Assembly (NCBI GenBank): GCA_947626685.1
Contig: CANQTD010000004.1
Location: 44,512 to 108,511, forward strand
Direction of reading: 5' to 3'
From: an uncultured Clostridia bacterium
GTDB taxonomy: Bacteria > Bacillota > Clostridia > Christensenellales > Borkfalkiaceae
DNA: 64,000 nucleotides
Every line of letters starts with the position of its first letter. Within the stretch, counting starts at the first letter, position 1. Positions 36,432-45,610 of the stretch are shown one piece after another. Below the pieces are notes generated by a model that was not told where the DNA came from, did no database searches, and worked only from the letters and a program-made list of their open reading frames with translations. Both the position numbers and the translations under genes were made by a program.

Positions 36432-37310
36432 CTAAAAATTCGAAATAGCCACTTCATCGGCGTTACTTATGTTTTTCTTTTGGTAACTTGAATTAAGATA
36501 TTGTCTGTGAATATGTTTTACATTGTATTTTTCCATCCACTCATAAAGTAAATCATTTCGTTTCCCATTCGATTCAATTACATTCGATAAGATGAATCTA
36601 TATCCACTTGCATTCAATTTGTCTATGAGGTTAAGCAAATCAATTTCTTCTCTCTCCGTCCAAAATAAATTATAGGGCGCTTGTGTGATCAAATAGGGAG
36701 GATCGAAATAATAAACAGTTGACTTTTCAACTCCGCAATAAAGTTCATCACTTCTAAAATCATAATTAGATATGATAATTTCTTTGTTTCTTATCGCGCG
36801 GCAATAGGATCTTGTTTTTTCTCTCAGCGTTTTAACAAAATCCACTTTACCTACGGGAACATTAAACTCATCATTTGAGTTAAAGCGAAGATAATGGTTG
36901 AAACTGTATATCGATAAAACAAACAGTTTTGCAATGTCTTTATCCGAGTTGTAAGCGGCTTTGAGACGATTAAAGGCAGCTTTATTATAGTTAGATAATC
37001 CTTCGTGTCTATGCTCCGGATAAGGTTGTTTCCCTTCATAAAAAGTGTTTGTCAAACCATAATGTCTGATGATATTATCGGCCTGTTCTATGATTTCATC
37101 CGCACTGTTATCATGAAAAAAACGAATCAAATCCGTAATGTGGATGTTGATATCATTGAGAAATACTTTATTTACATCGGAGGCAAAAGAAAATACGGCA
37201 CTACCGCAAAATATTTCACGAATACTTGATACATCTTGCGGCAGCAAGGAGAGTAAGCAATCTACGATTCTTGATTTGTTGCCCTGGTAATTCAGTGGCG
37301 AATATAACAT
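36432..37310 (-). CDS. DNA N6-adenine methyltransferase, D12 (Dam-like) class
   Basis: 292 residues. The class alpha order is visible: AdoMet-site start NYQGNKSRI (motif X), IFCGSAVFSF (motif I), and catalytic DPPY (about 203-206, YYFDPPYLI). The target-recognition region lies between. The D12 class methylates adenine in GATC-like sites, which suits one strand of a GGATC system. The start overlaps the upstream methylase gene by 19 bases, with GGAG inside that gene; the endonuclease starts 8 bases downstream. Confidence 0.88.
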   Translation of the reverse strand: MLYSPLNYQGNKSRIVDCLLSLLPQDVSSIREIFCGSAVFSFASDVNKVFLNDINIHITDLIRFFHDNSADEIIEQADNIIRHYGLTNTFYEGKQPYPEHRHEGLSNYNKAAFNRLKAAYNSDKDIAKLFVLSIYSFNHYLRFNSNDEFNVPVGKVDFVKTLREKTRSYCRAIRNKEIIISNYDFRSDELYCGVEKSTVYYFDPPYLITQAPYNLFWTEREEIDLLNLIDKLNASGYRFILSNVIESNGKRNDLLYEWMEKYNVKHIHRQYLNSSYQKKNISNADEVAISNF

Positions 37311-37996
37311 TGCAAACGCTCCATCGCTTTATCAAAATAATCTTTTTCTATTTCCGAACCGATAAAAATCCTGTTGTTTTTCAAACAGGCTTCGGCAGTT
37401 GTGCCCGACCCGGTAAACAGGTCAAGTACGGCATCGCCTTCGTTAGTGTGTACCTTTAATATGTCCTCAATCAGTTCAAGCGGCTTTTGTGTAGTATGTA
37501 TTCTTTTGCTTTTGGGGACGCTCGGGCATTTATAAATAGGGCGAAGATAGGCACTATCCTCGGGCTTATTAAAAGTCCATTTGCCGCCGTCTTTCACTGC
37601 CCATATTGCCATTTCAAAATCCCCGACATATCGTCTATCTATATTTCTTGGCATAGGATTTGGTTTTACCCAACGAATTACATCCTTCATGGAAAAACCT
37701 TGTTCATCAAGTTCTTCAACAATATAAGAAAAATTCTTCCAATCGTTAAAAACAATGATGGAACCGCCGGGTTTAATAAAAGGTGCGGTGAGGCGTATCC
37801 ATTCTTTCTGGTCAAAATCATAATCCCAATCACCATAGTCCATTCCCGATCTGCCCATATTGCTAAAGCCGAGTTGATGTTTACGGCTTACTCCGTAAGG
37901 GGGGTCGGTAATGACAGCATCAATTGTTATTCTTTGCCTTTCCAATTCAGCAAGAAGAATTTTATAATCACAGTTTTCAAACAGAAAATTAGTCAT
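37292..37996 (-). CDS. DNA methyltransferase, beta class (second strand methylase)
   Basis: 234 residues from the chosen start. The beta-class order is visible: catalytic block TDPPYGVSR early (about 32-40), and AdoMet site LDLFTGSGTT late (about 197-206), with TTQKP before it. N4-cytosine or N6-adenine methylation. I place the start at 37996 because of a GAGGG site at -8 and because it matches the family start; the in-frame ATG at 38038 would lie inside the promoter. It should protect the strand that the D12 enzyme does not. Confidence 0.86.
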   Translation of the reverse strand: MTNFLFENCDYKILLAELERQRITIDAVITDPPYGVSRKHQLGFSNMGRSGMDYGDWDYDFDQKEWIRLTAPFIKPGGSIIVFNDWKNFSYIVEELDEQGFSMKDVIRWVKPNPMPRNIDRRYVGDFEMAIWAVKDGGKWTFNKPEDSAYLRPIYKCPSVPKSKRIHTTQKPLELIEDILKVHTNEGDAVLDLFTGSGTTAEACLKNNRIFIGSEIEKDYFDKAMERLQCYIRH

Positions 37997-38026
37997 GAGT
38001 TTTACCCTCAAGTTGTTTATAAAATC

Positions 38027-38065
38027 ATTATAGCACATTAAATATGACAGCGTGTTGTCATATTT
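38027..38065 (-). promoter_or_regulatory. Methylase promoter with perfect operator palindrome
   Basis: TATAAT at 38032-38027 has no good -35. The -35 zone is covered by AAATATGACA-N6-TGTCATATTT (38040-38065), a perfect 10-bp inverted repeat ending 6 bases from the stop of the XRE gene. This fits a controller-protein binding site. Confidence 0.65.
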
Positions 38066-38071
38066 GAAAAT

Positions 38072-38263
38072 TTAATTCCCTATCTTTAAGTTATTCTTTA
38101 CGCAAAAATCATGAAAAGCCTTCTGGCCGTCATAACTTGGTTCACATTGTCCGCGCTCCCATCGATTTATGGTTGCAAACGAAACGCCCAGCTCCTTTGC
38201 AAATTTTTCTTGACTCAAGAACATTTGAAGTCGTGCAGTCTTTATTTTTTCGGGAAACGTCAT
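38072..38263 (-). CDS. XRE-family HTH regulator, probable R-M controller protein
   Basis: 63 residues, almost entirely one helix-turn-helix domain: SQEKFAKELGVSFATINRWERG. It is small, like controller (C) proteins of restriction-modification systems, which delay endonuclease expression until methylation is complete. First gene of the operon on this strand. The palindrome at 38040-38065 directly downstream is its likely site. RBS AGAGGTG. AT-rich like the rest of the island. Confidence 0.85.
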   Translation of the reverse strand: MTFPEKIKTARLQMFLSQEKFAKELGVSFATINRWERGQCEPSYDGQKAFHDFCVKNNLKIGN

Positions 38264-38287
38264 AAGACACCTCTACATTATAACGAT

Positions 38288-38316
38288 ATTATAACATATA
38301 TATCCATACTATGCAA
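38288..38316 (-). promoter_or_regulatory. Promoter of the XRE gene
   Basis: On the minus strand TTGCAT (38316-38311), 17-bp spacer, perfect TATAAT (38293-38288). Confidence 0.75.
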
Positions 38317-38349
38317 CGATTCAAACAAAATTTTCCGTAAATTTCTTCT

Positions 38350-38560
38350 CGTTTTCCCTTGACGAAGTTCTTTGTCGGAGGGGACGAAAACCTTGCCCGC
38401 CCCGGGGAGCCGAGACGTACCCCTACTTCGTCGCTTTGCTCCTCGTGTCGCCCACGAGCGGGACAGTATGAGGACACCCCCTCCGTCTCGCTAACGCTCG
38501 ACAGCTCCCCCTCAAGGGGGAGCCAAGAGCGAGCCTCAATGAGGGCGAGAAACAGTTTCA
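38350..38560. repeat. Interspersed repeat block at the right edge of the R-M island
   Basis: Fragment of the CTACTTCGTCGC module (38418-38450) and a CTCCCCCTCAAGGGGGAGCC module (38475-38530). No gene. Confidence 0.75.
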
Positions 38561-38561
38561 C

Positions 38562-38593
38562 AAAAAAAGAGGGGCGGCAAATGCCGTCCCTCG
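38562..38593 (-). terminator. Terminator of the 898-residue lipoprotein gene
   Basis: GAGGGACGGCA/TGCCGCCCCTC (one G-T pair) around a 2-nt loop, followed on the minus strand by seven T residues. Confidence 0.88.
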
Positions 38594-38606
38594 TTCGCTC
38601 AAAGGA

Positions 38607-41303
38607 TTATGCTTGGGGTTGATAGGTGTACGTCGTACCTGCGCCCTCGCTGCCGACGCGCACGTTCACATCGTTCCCCCACAAGAAACTCATCTTTCTG
38701 AACTGATACACCACGCCGTCCACTTCGACTTCCAAAGTAGAAGTGTTCGAGCTTTGGACGACGCACTTCTTGGTCCCCCAGCTGACGCCGTCTTTGCTGA
38801 TGATAATGACGTCGTTGGGATCGTTCGGGTTCACATAGGTGCCCCAGAAAGCCTCGTCGGGTGCAACGGCGCCGTCCGAGGGGGGCGTGTCTGCGAAGGT
38901 ATACTCCGTGCCGCCGTAGGTGAAGGTGAAAGTGGTGCCCGTGAAATCGAATACGACCTCCTCCGCGCCGATGCGCACGGTGATGGAGAGCATGTCGCAG
39001 GTGAGGTAGCTGACCTCATAGACCTCGTTGCCGTTCCAGAGCACGGTGTAATCGCCGATCTCGATGACGTCGTCCGCATCCGCCTGATTGTAGTAAGTGC
39101 CGCGGAACTGTCCGAAGATCTCGGGCTGCACATTGAAGGAGACGGGGTCGTCGCCGAAGAGCCCCACGGTGAGAGTGCCTTTTCCGAGGTCGAAACAAAT
39201 CGCGATCTCGACTTCGCCGACATCTTCATCCTCCTCGAAGCGCACGCCGAGCGCGCCCGTGAGGGGATCGTAAGCGGTCACCGTGCCGAAAACGTCGATG
39301 CCGCTCATCGAGAACGTGACGTCCGTTCCCTCGAAGATGAGGAAGGTGCCGTTGCGGTCCGTCCATCTGCCGTCGAGGGCGGCGGGAACGGCGAGCATGT
39401 TCTTGTTCGCCTTCGTGAGCGTCGCAACTTCCACGTAGTCCTTCGTGCCCTCTTCGTCGATCGCGATGTAATAGGTGAGGACCATGCCCGCGTCCGTGAG
39501 CGTGGCGCGGTACTTTTCACCGTTGCTGCTCCCCGCGTTGCGGGAGCTCGAGGTGAGCGTGAAGAAAAGCGCGCCGTCCGTGAACGAAACGTCCGCCGAG
39601 GAGAACGATTGAGGGTTGTTGCTTCCCATCTGCACGGTCATGGTGAGCATGTTCGGGGCAAAGACGATGGAGTAAGAGACGTCGTCCTTCGCGCCCTTCC
39701 ACGTGCCGAGGAACGCAAAGGGGAGAAGCCCCTCATATTCGGCGACCGTGAAGGAAGCGGTCATGCCGTCGCAGGAGATCACGAGGAGGTAGCTCTCGCC
39801 CGCCGTCAGTTCAAAGACGGAGTCCCCCGCGCCGTACGCCATCAGAAGATACCCGCCGCTTCCCTTTTCGATTTCGATGCTGACCGCGTCGTCGCCGATG
39901 GTGAGGACGTATTGTTTCGTCTCGTCCGCCGTGAACGTGTAGTAGACGTTGCCCTGCATGGGGTCGATGTCCACCGTCCAATCTTTGGCGAGTTCGGCCT
40001 GTTCGATCTCGATGGGGTTCTCCTCGGAGCCCTCGTCATAGACGGGATGGCCGCCGGGGAGATAGAGGGCAACATAGTCGTCGTCCCAGCTGAGGAAGAT
40101 GGAGCGGCCGCCCGAGAGGTCGGTGACGAAGGAGATCTCATAATCCACGCCGCTTACCGTAAAAGTGTACCCCATGTTGCGGGGAAGGAGCGTGAGCGCG
40201 ACGGGATCGCCGTTGAAAGTGAGCGACCAAGCGTCGTCCGCCGCCGAAAGAACGACGGTATAGGAAGGGTTTTGCTCCTTGTCCGTCCACGTTCCCTCGA
40301 ACGCGGCGGGAAGGGAGATCTGCGACTTGATGAGGGTGATCTTCATGTCGCCGCCCACCGTTTCGGCGCGGAAATCCGCGAGCCTGAGGAGATAGGTCAC
40401 GCCCGCTTCGAGCGGGAACTCATACGCCTCAGACTTGATATTCCAGACCGCGACGACGCTCTTGTCGGGCTTCGAGAGGTTCACGTCGACGTCGTTGAGT
40501 TCGGTCGAGAGCATGTACGCGCCGTCCTCCGCGACGGTGAAAGAGTAGTACACATATGCGGTCGCCTCGTCCGCGCCGTAGGCGGGAAGGGTGACGGTGG
40601 CCTCGCCGAGAAATTCGCCGAGCTCATAGGGGGACTCCGCGGTCCCGTCGCCACTCAGGACGGCCTCGTCGAGGACGACGGTCTTGGAGAGCTCAGTCGC
40701 CGACACGGTGTACTTATGATTGTCGAAGGTGTAGCCTGCGGGAGGCAAGTTGATGTGCACCTCATAGACCGCGGGCAGGAGCTGAAATGCCGCCACGCCG
40801 CTTGCGTTTGTCGTCGAGGAGACGCAGACGCCGCCCTCTTCGGTCTCGGGCGTGCAGAGCTGGACGGAGAGATCGGGGACGGGGTCGCCGTTCGGATAGG
40901 TGACAGTGATCGCATAATCCGCCTTTTCGGGCTCGACGTCGCCCTTCGCCGTGAGAACGATTGTCGCGGCGGGGCTGGTCGCGGTGACCGTGGTCGCGGG
41001 GTAGGTGTAGTCGTCCGCGCCCTCGATCTCCACCGTATAGGTCGCGGGAGCGAGGCTGAACACGGCTTTTCCGTCCGTGAGGGGCTTGCCGTCCGCGGCT
41101 TCGAGACCCGTCGCGGTGAAAAGCTGTACCGTAATATCCGCAAGGACGTCCTCGTCCTCGCACGTCACGGCGATCGTGTAGTTGATGGGTTCGGGATCGT
41201 CGCCGGGGACATTGTCGTCGTTGCATGCCGCCGCGGTGACCGCGAGACCGAGCGTGACGCAGAGCGCGAGCAGGGCGGGAAAGATCCGCTTGAAAAGTTT
41301 CAT
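38607..41303 (-). CDS. Large lipoprotein with Cna-B-like and lipocalin-like repeats
   Basis: 898 residues. Lipobox TAAAC. Two Cna-B/prealbumin-like domains come first (about 40-115 and 125-210, with PATYTVEIEG and PAVYEVHINLP ends). A pre-peptidase-like beta domain follows (about 215-325), then three to four beta-barrel-like modules starting FEGTWTD, FLGTWKG, LDGRWTD and FRGTYYN, each about 75-125 residues. No catalytic motif. AGGAGG at -6. It is related to the products of 41575, 45611 and 48901. Probably a surface ligand-binding protein; function unknown. Confidence 0.82.
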   Translation of the reverse strand: MKLFKRIFPALLALCVTLGLAVTAAACNDDNVPGDDPEPINYTIAVTCEDEDVLADITVQLFTATGLEAADGKPLTDGKAVFSLAPATYTVEIEGADDYTYPATTVTATSPAATIVLTAKGDVEPEKADYAITVTYPNGDPVPDLSVQLCTPETEEGGVCVSSTTNASGVAAFQLLPAVYEVHINLPPAGYTFDNHKYTVSATELSKTVVLDEAVLSGDGTAESPYELGEFLGEATVTLPAYGADEATAYVYYSFTVAEDGAYMLSTELNDVDVNLSKPDKSVVAVWNIKSEAYEFPLEAGVTYLLRLADFRAETVGGDMKITLIKSQISLPAAFEGTWTDKEQNPSYTVVLSAADDAWSLTFNGDPVALTLLPRNMGYTFTVSGVDYEISFVTDLSGGRSIFLSWDDDYVALYLPGGHPVYDEGSEENPIEIEQAELAKDWTVDIDPMQGNVYYTFTADETKQYVLTIGDDAVSIEIEKGSGGYLLMAYGAGDSVFELTAGESYLLVISCDGMTASFTVAEYEGLLPFAFLGTWKGAKDDVSYSIVFAPNMLTMTVQMGSNNPQSFSSADVSFTDGALFFTLTSSSRNAGSSNGEKYRATLTDAGMVLTYYIAIDEEGTKDYVEVATLTKANKNMLAVPAALDGRWTDRNGTFLIFEGTDVTFSMSGIDVFGTVTAYDPLTGALGVRFEEDEDVGEVEIAICFDLGKGTLTVGLFGDDPVSFNVQPEIFGQFRGTYYNQADADDVIEIGDYTVLWNGNEVYEVSYLTCDMLSITVRIGAEEVVFDFTGTTFTFTYGGTEYTFADTPPSDGAVAPDEAFWGTYVNPNDPNDVIIISKDGVSWGTKKCVVQSSNTSTLEVEVDGVVYQFRKMSFLWGNDVNVRVGSEGAGTTYTYQPQA

Positions 41304-41574
41304 AATGACCTCCTATATGTTCTATTCATGATATTCCGCATCTTTTGCGCGCGTACATATTTTATCAATATCTTGTAAATTTCGATCGGACTTTATCGTT
41401 TTTACCGATGCCCTTATGCGGGCGCGCGGGCGGGATACATTGATTTTATCATACGACCCCGTGCGCGTGTCAAACGATTTCGGGCCGAAAAAGCCGCCTT
41501 TTTTCCGTTTTGCCATTCGAAAAAATGATGACAGGTATAAGAAAAACTTATATTTGGGCCGTTGCGGGGGCAGA

Positions 41575-43596
41575 TCAAGCCGCATGCAGGGGGAAGCTCT
41601 CGCCCGTTCCGAGCGCTTGGAGGGTGGGCACGCCGTCCGCGGTGAAGAGGTAGATCTCGCCGCCGTAGGAGAATGCGAGCGCGCTGCCCGTCGACCATAT
41701 GCTGCCCGCGAGCTCTTCGCCGTTGAAGAGGAAGGAGCGTTCGGTCACGGTGAGCGTGTAGCCCTCCGCCGCAAAGCTGCCCGTATAGGGCGCGGAGAAG
41801 TTGCCGATGCCGACGAGTTTGGAGAAGGTATGCCGCTCCCCGCCGCCGCTCTTTGCGATGACGAGGGAATCCCCCGCATAGCTCATGCGCCAGATCTCGC
41901 CTTCGAGAACGAGCACGAGCGCGCCCGATTCAAGCGCGGCGACCTCGGGCGTGCGGCCCACCCACACGAGGGGGATCTCGCCGCTTTCGCCGACGCTGAG
42001 GAGGGTCCCGTCGGCGTCGTCCGCCCACATGCCCTTAAAGAAGTTGGGGACGGTGACGGGCTCGGGGGAGACGATCGTAAACTCGATCGTTTCATCCTCT
42101 TTCTCGGCGGTGAGCGAAGTGCCCGATTGGGTGAAATTCCACGTTTCCCCATCCACGATCGCAGACATGGTATGCCCGTCCGCCGCCGTCACCACGACGT
42201 AGCGGTTGTTCCAGACCACTTTTTTTGTTCGGACGGAGAGCACTTCTTCCGCATTTTCCGTATTGTACCAAGTTCCCTGCAAGGACGCGGGGACATTGAC
42301 CGACGCGGGCGGGGTGTATTCCCCTTCCACGATCGTGAAGTGCATGACGTAGGGAGGGAGCTGCTGCCGCACCAAGCCCTCGTAGTTGTAGATGACGGTG
42401 ATGATGTACGTCGTCCCCGCCTCGAGGGTGAAAGATGCGTAGTCGCGCTCGGCATTGCCCCCGTCCCAGACGAGAAGAATGTCGCCGTCCTCGGTGTCGA
42501 ACTCCTCCTTCGTCTGGAGGAGGAACCCGAGGTGCTCATCCGTCACGAGGAGGGTATACGTCTCCCGCGCCTCGGGGGTGTAGGAGAGGTAGGTGTTCAG
42601 AAAGAAGTAGCCCGTCTCCCAGCTGTCCCCTTCGCTCTTGGTGCAGAGCATGCTGTATTCATGCGCGCCCGCGAGCGCGGTGAGGACGATGGGGTCGCCC
42701 GCGATGCCCGAGCCCGTCTGCGTAAAGGGGAAGGCGGAGACCTCTTCGAAGAGAAGGGTGCGCGCGGCGAGGTCGTAGGTGAGGAAGCAGAACTTTTCGC
42801 CGAGAACGGCGGTAAAGGCCGCGCCGCTCTCCGTTTCGCGATAGGCGACGAAATAGCCGTCCGTCCCGTTCACGGAGAGGGTGCTCCCCATCAGGGAGAG
42901 GCCGGCGTCCTCGCTCACCCATGTGCCGTTATAGGAGGAAGGCGGGGTGACGCGGGGAAGCCCGCTCTTCGGGACGAGGTAAAAGGTCTCTTCCCCCTGC
43001 GAGAGCACGAGACTGCCCGAGACAGCCGCGTAGGGCGCGAGGGAGAAGCCGCCGAAGTAGAGCGCGCCGCCGTCCGTCTCCACCGCCATCTCCTCGTCGT
43101 TGAAGTAGAGGGCCGCACGTTCCACGTCGATGCAGTAGGCGGGAGCCCCGTCCGAGAGAGCGAGGCTCACCCAGCTGCCGAGATAGGGCGCTTCAAAGGA
43201 GGTGACGGGCTTGCGGTCGGTGACGGGGGGCTCTTTCGTAAGCGGAACGGTCGCCTTCGGGCGGTTTGCGGTGAGCGTCGTCGCGGGGTAGGTGTAGCCC
43301 TCCGCACCGCCGATGTTCACGGTGTATGCCGTGGCGGGAAGCGTGAAGGAAACGCTGCCCTCCTCGAGCGGCGTTTGTTCGCTTGCTTCCGACCCGTCCT
43401 CCTCGAGGAGAAGCTGCACCGTCACCTTCGTGAGCACGGCGGGATCGTCGCAGGTCACGGTGACCGTATAGGTGCAGAAGCCGGGCGGCAGGGGATCGGG
43501 GTCTTTCTCGTCGTTGCACGCCGCAAAGAGAGACAGGGTGCCGAAGAGCGCGCAAACGGCAAGCAAAAAGGGCAGGATTTTTTTCGAAAATTTCAT
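41575..43596 (-). CDS. Lipoprotein paralog with one Cna-B-like domain and GTW modules
   Basis: 673 residues. Lipobox FAAC. One Cna-B-like domain (about 40-120, ATAYTVNIGGAEGYTYPATTL, nearly the same phrase as in 38607), then modules beginning YLGSWVS, YNGTWVS, LQGTWYN and FKGMWAD. No enzyme motif. RBS GGAGAAAGG. It lies 271 bases upstream of the 38607 gene on the same strand. The gap 41304-41574 has no clear terminator or promoter consensus, so the two may be co-transcribed. Confidence 0.8.
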   Translation of the reverse strand: MKFSKKILPFLLAVCALFGTLSLFAACNDEKDPDPLPPGFCTYTVTVTCDDPAVLTKVTVQLLLEEDGSEASEQTPLEEGSVSFTLPATAYTVNIGGAEGYTYPATTLTANRPKATVPLTKEPPVTDRKPVTSFEAPYLGSWVSLALSDGAPAYCIDVERAALYFNDEEMAVETDGGALYFGGFSLAPYAAVSGSLVLSQGEETFYLVPKSGLPRVTPPSSYNGTWVSEDAGLSLMGSTLSVNGTDGYFVAYRETESGAAFTAVLGEKFCFLTYDLAARTLLFEEVSAFPFTQTGSGIAGDPIVLTALAGAHEYSMLCTKSEGDSWETGYFFLNTYLSYTPEARETYTLLVTDEHLGFLLQTKEEFDTEDGDILLVWDGGNAERDYASFTLEAGTTYIITVIYNYEGLVRQQLPPYVMHFTIVEGEYTPPASVNVPASLQGTWYNTENAEEVLSVRTKKVVWNNRYVVVTAADGHTMSAIVDGETWNFTQSGTSLTAEKEDETIEFTIVSPEPVTVPNFFKGMWADDADGTLLSVGESGEIPLVWVGRTPEVAALESGALVLVLEGEIWRMSYAGDSLVIAKSGGGERHTFSKLVGIGNFSAPYTGSFAAEGYTLTVTERSFLFNGEELAGSIWSTGSALAFSYGGEIYLFTADGVPTLQALGTGESFPLHAA

Positions 43597-43693
43597 AGTC
43601 CTTTCTCCTTATATAGTATATTTTATCATAAAACGCATAAATGTGCAAACGTTTCCCGCCCTCTTCCATAAAATTTTTTGAAAGGAACAATTT

Positions 43694-43734
43694 GGACATG
43701 GTATGCCCGTAATTTGAGCGATTCGGACATGGTA
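43694..43734 (-). promoter_or_regulatory. Tandem TACCATGTCC motifs in a divergent promoter region
   Basis: Two copies on the minus strand (43703-43694 and 43734-43724), 31 bp apart, about three helical turns. They sit between the divergent genes at 43596 and 43854. Each is preceded by ACGGG. Confidence 0.55.
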
Positions 43735-43780
43735 CCCCCGTTTTTCGTCCCGCAGGGCAGGCGCAAAAGCAAAAAATCGC

Positions 43781-43809
43781 TTGACAGAAACTTTTCACGG
43801 GGATAGAAT
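43781..43809 (+). promoter_or_regulatory. Promoter of the second thioredoxin lipoprotein
   Basis: TTGACA (43781-43786), 17-bp spacer, TAGAAT (43804-43809). Confidence 0.85.
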
Positions 43810-43853
43810 AAATACACAAAAGCGAATAAAATCAATCCCAAAAGGAGACTGCC

Positions 43854-45353
43854 ATGAAGAGATCGAGGATCATCCTGCTCGCCGCGCTCTGCGGCGCGCT
43901 GCTTTTCTCGCTCGGGCTGTTTGCGGCATGCGCGGGCGGCTCGAAAGAACACGAACATGTGTACCGGAATTGGGAGACGCTCGTCCCCGCGACCTGCACC
44001 GAAGGGGGCAGCGAACGGGCGAAATGCACCGTCTGCGGCGAGGAGACCGTCCGTCCCACCGACCCCCTCGGGCACGACATGGTGAAAACGGGCGGCACCG
44101 CCGCGACGTGCACCGAAGAGGGGAGCGAGGCGCGCAAGTGTTCCCGCTGCGGGGCGGAAGAGACGGTCACGCTCGACCCGCTCGGGCACCTCTGGTCGGC
44201 TTCCACGCCCACCGTACGCCTTCTTTCCGCGGCGAAGTGTGAGGAGGACGGGGAGCGCGTCGTCACGTGCGAGCGGTGCGGAGAGGAAGTGAACGTTCCC
44301 ATTCCCGCCCTCGGGCACAGCTGGGCGGAAGAGGAGACCGTCCTTTCCGAACCCACCTGCACGGAGGACGGCAGCCGTCTTGCGACCTGTGTGCGCTGCA
44401 AAACGGAGGGCTCCGTCCGCATTCCCGCGCTCGGGCACGATTGGGAGACGGCGTACACCATCGACAGGCCCGCGACGTTCGAAGAGGCGGGCGAGCGTTC
44501 CCGCCACTGTTCCCGTTGCGAAGAAGTGACCGACAGAACGGAGATCCCCAAGCTCGAAGAGGGCAGGCCGACGCAATACGCCTTCCGCCTCGTGCGCACG
44601 AACGGCGAACTGCTCGAGATCTCGGGCGGAAACGGCGCGGACATCAAGGGGCATGTGGTGGACGCGGAGACGGGAGAGGAAGCGGGCACGTTCACGATCC
44701 GCAAGGGCAAGGCGGTCGCCGCGCTCCTTCCGAAATCGTATTATGTGACGGTCGAAGGCGTCCCCGCGGGCTATACGGCAAAAGAACGCTATGAAGTGGA
44801 TTGGAGTGACCCGACCTGCGACATGGTACTCACGGGCGCGCTCATCGAGGGCGAAGCTCCCGCGGGAACGAGCTACGCGAAGGGCTCGGTCATGCACGAT
44901 TTTTCCGTGACCGCGATCGCCATGAACGGAACTTCGGGCGGGACGGTCAAACTCTCCGAACTGCTCGCCGAAAAACAGATGGTCATGCTCAATTTCTGGT
45001 ATATCGGCTGCCAATTCTGCCGCTATGAGTTCCCGGGCATGGAGGCGGCTTATAAACAGTATGCGGAGGACGTCGCCATCATCGCCGTCGACCCGAACGA
45101 CGAGAGCGTGGAGGCGATCCGCGCCTTTGCGGAGAGCTGCGGTCTGACTTTTTATGTCGCGAAGGACGACGCAGGCCTCGCCGCCGCCTTCAAGGTGGGC
45201 GTGTTCCCGACGACGGTCGTCATCGACCGCGAGGGCGTCGTGAGCGAGATCCACGCGTCCGCGCTCGTCAACCCCGCCGACTACGCCGATCTCGCATATT
45301 GCACACAGCGGTTCTGCGACATTTTCGAGAAATACGCAAAGCGGAAAGACTGA
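43854..45353 (+). CDS. Second CxxC-repeat lipoprotein with thioredoxin-like domain
   Basis: 499 residues. Lipobox FAAC, Cys26. Five CxxC repeats (about 32-235: ATCTEGGSERAKCTVCGE and similar, linked by LGHxW), a Cna-B-like domain (about 240-335), then a TlpA/ResA-type thioredoxin domain (about 345-495) with active-site Cys386-Gln-Phe-Cys389 and cis-Pro (VFPTTVV). It has the same order as the 27024 product with one repeat fewer. The dipeptide between the active cysteines differs (QF here, PN there), suggesting different redox potentials. A lipoprotein gene (45611) follows, as in the other copy. RBS AAGGAG. Confidence 0.85.
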   Translation: MKRSRIILLAALCGALLFSLGLFAACAGGSKEHEHVYRNWETLVPATCTEGGSERAKCTVCGEETVRPTDPLGHDMVKTGGTAATCTEEGSEARKCSRCGAEETVTLDPLGHLWSASTPTVRLLSAAKCEEDGERVVTCERCGEEVNVPIPALGHSWAEEETVLSEPTCTEDGSRLATCVRCKTEGSVRIPALGHDWETAYTIDRPATFEEAGERSRHCSRCEEVTDRTEIPKLEEGRPTQYAFRLVRTNGELLEISGGNGADIKGHVVDAETGEEAGTFTIRKGKAVAALLPKSYYVTVEGVPAGYTAKERYEVDWSDPTCDMVLTGALIEGEAPAGTSYAKGSVMHDFSVTAIAMNGTSGGTVKLSELLAEKQMVMLNFWYIGCQFCRYEFPGMEAAYKQYAEDVAIIAVDPNDESVEAIRAFAESCGLTFYVAKDDAGLAAAFKVGVFPTTVVIDREGVVSEIHASALVNPADYADLAYCTQRFCDIFEKYAKRKD

Positions 45354-45506
45354 CCCCGTCCGCCCCGAAATGTTCCTTTCGTTCACATTCCGTTGGTATG
45401 CAACAAAAATGAATGAACTATAAATTTTTCTTATACCAATCAAAAAAATCGCTCGTTTTTTCTTATTGAAAAAATTGAAATTTGTGCAAAAACGGCGCAA
45501 AAACGA

Positions 45507-45537
45507 TTGACAAACGGCGGGGCGCGTGTGATAAAAT
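45507..45537 (+). promoter_or_regulatory. Probable promoter of the 896-residue lipoprotein
   Basis: TTGACA (45507-45512) with TGATAA at 16-bp or TAAAAT at 19-bp spacing. The transcript has its own start, so this gene need not depend on 43854. Confidence 0.6.
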
Positions 45538-45610
45538 GAATTATATCCTAAAAGGGATGCGCGAATATATGCGCAAATAAAAAAGGAAATTTTTTGTAAG
45601 GAGAAAGGAT

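Noticed and set aside
38036..38065. Start of the beta-class methylase at 38038
   Set aside because: This ATG overlaps the -10/operator region and has no Shine-Dalgarno; the start at 37996 has GAGGG and the conserved N-terminus.
40000..41378. Plus-strand 921-residue frame from 38613 opposite the lipoprotein
   Set aside because: Shadow of the minus-strand gene; Arg/Val/His/Asp-rich with no recognisable domain, no start signals.
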